Source: Desulfobulbaceae bacterium
Lineage (GTDB): Bacteria > Desulfobacterota > Desulfobulbia > Desulfobulbales > Desulfobulbaceae
DNA: 12,642 nucleotides
Direction: 5' to 3'
Assembly: GCA_026986885.1 (NCBI GenBank)
Contig: JALSNT010000230.1
Span: forward strand, 1 to 12,642
The translations under genes were made by a program, and so were the position numbers. Within the stretch, counting starts at the first letter, position 1. Each line of letters starts with the position of its first letter. The notes below the pieces were generated by a model. The model searched no databases. It had not been told where the DNA came from and saw only the letters and a list, made by a program, of their open reading frames with translations. Below, piece by piece: positions 12,122 to 12,642 of the stretch.

Positions 12122-12642
12122 ATGAAGAACAACATTGTTGACACCGGGTTGTCATATAAACCAAAACATGAATGCGGGATCTGCGGAATTTACGGCCATG
12201 AAGACGCGGCCAAACTTACCTATTTCGGCCTCTATGCATTGCAGCATAGAGGCCAGGAAAGTGCCGGCATTGTTTCTTCAAATGGCGACAAGGTTTTTCT
12301 GCATAAGAATATGGGACTCGTTTCCGAGGTCTTCGACGAAGCCAGCCTGCAATGCCTGAAAGGCCATCTGGCCGTCGGCCACGTTCGCTATTCAACTACC
12401 GGTGAATCCAACATCATCAACAGCCAGCCATTTCTGGTCAATCACAAGGGGATGCCGCTGGCTGTGGCCCATAACGGTAACCTGGTCAATACCGTGGATC
12501 TGCGCCGCAATCTGGAGGAAAAAGGATCCATATTCCAGACGACCATGGACAGTGAAATAGTCGTGCACCTGATGGCCAGAACCCTGGATATGGGGCTGGC
12601 CAAGGCCATCAAGGAAAGCTTTGCCTGCATCAAGGGCGCCTA
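12122..12642 (+). CDS. purF: amidophosphoribosyltransferase, N-terminal part (runs off the window)
   Basis: At least 173 residues of PurF, which makes phosphoribosylamine from PRPP and glutamine, the first step of purine synthesis. A 17-residue propeptide ends in Glu, and the next residue Cys18 (HE-CGICGIYGHEDAA) is the N-terminal glutaminase nucleophile exposed by self-cleavage, as in the Bacillus subtilis-type enzyme. The class II glutaminase motifs follow: LYALQHRGQESAGI, VGHVRYSTTG, and VAHNGNLVN. The phosphoribosyltransferase half is beyond the window. The ATG at 12122 has only a weak AGG upstream; an in-frame ATG at 12104 would add six residues but overlaps the terminator region. Confidence 0.95.
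   Translation, partial: MKNNIVDTGLSYKPKHECGICGIYGHEDAAKLTYFGLYALQHRGQESAGIVSSNGDKVFLHKNMGLVSEVFDEASLQCLKGHLAVGHVRYSTTGESNIINSQPFLVNHKGMPLAVAHNGNLVNTVDLRRNLEEKGSIFQTTMDSEIVVHLMARTLDMGLAKAIKESFACIKGA

Noticed and set aside
1..12642. CRISPR array, insertion sequence or prophage
   Set aside because: No regularly spaced direct repeats, no transposase or integrase and no phage structural genes are visible on either strand.

Overview
The window looks like a chromosomal segment from a Desulfobacterota-type anaerobe, most plausibly a sulfate-reducing or sulfur-metabolising relative of the Desulfobulbales. That guess rests on gene content and style: a fused IspD-IspF, a B12 riboswitch over a pterin methyltransferase-like gene, a Nif3 / zinc-ribbon / RNase H / RNase P RNA cluster, and selenocysteine use. 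It is an inference; no marker gene here fixes the taxonomy. The composition is near 50% G+C with no obvious foreign islands, phage genes, CRISPR arrays or insertion sequences.

The main result is that two genes carry an in-frame UGA that reads best as selenocysteine (Sec). One is selD (minus strand, 11889-10834), where the UGA sits at the catalytic position and a hairpin of bacterial SECIS type follows. This is a known arrangement. The other is the second half of a split YeeE/YedE-family membrane transporter (818-1420), where UGA replaces the conserved Cys of the family's GGYCPGT-like motif. The reading frame continues with family-like sequence for 92 codons and overlaps the next start codon. 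A simple stop-to-stop reading breaks this gene in two and removes the first 93 residues of SelD, so both would be easy to miss.

Layout. 1-311: the end of an unidentified gene (possible excisionase-type HTH), a weak terminator, and a highly structured leader. 312-1800: a translationally coupled operon of YeeE/YedE half A, Sec-containing half B, and a small membrane-anchored TPR protein. 1988-3178: promoter, cobalamin riboswitch, intrinsic terminator, and a methyltetrahydrofolate methyltransferase-like gene. 5027-3204 (minus): a multi-spanning M48 metallopeptidase with C-terminal TPRs. 5109-5231: promoter and a CAU-anticodon tRNA (Met or Ile2). 5371-5408: a strong terminator. 5424-8100: a Nif3-like protein, a coiled-coil zinc-ribbon protein, RNase HI and RNase P RNA. 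8143-8382: an unexplained array of inverted repeats. 8399-9646: bifunctional IspDF. 9680-10813: a peptidase T-like M20 peptidase. 11889-10834 (minus): the Sec-containing SelD, convergent with the peptidase. 11952-12642: promoter, terminator/attenuator-like hairpin, and the 5' part of purF, which runs off the window.

Functional links. SelD makes selenophosphate for Sec-tRNA, so its presence supports UGA decoding in the YeeE/YedE half. The YeeE/YedE superfamily handles thiosulfate or related sulfur/selenium compounds through conserved thiols. A Sec at one of these positions would put a more nucleophilic chalcogen in the transport path. The remaining genes are mostly housekeeping: isoprenoids, RNA processing, purines and proteolysis.
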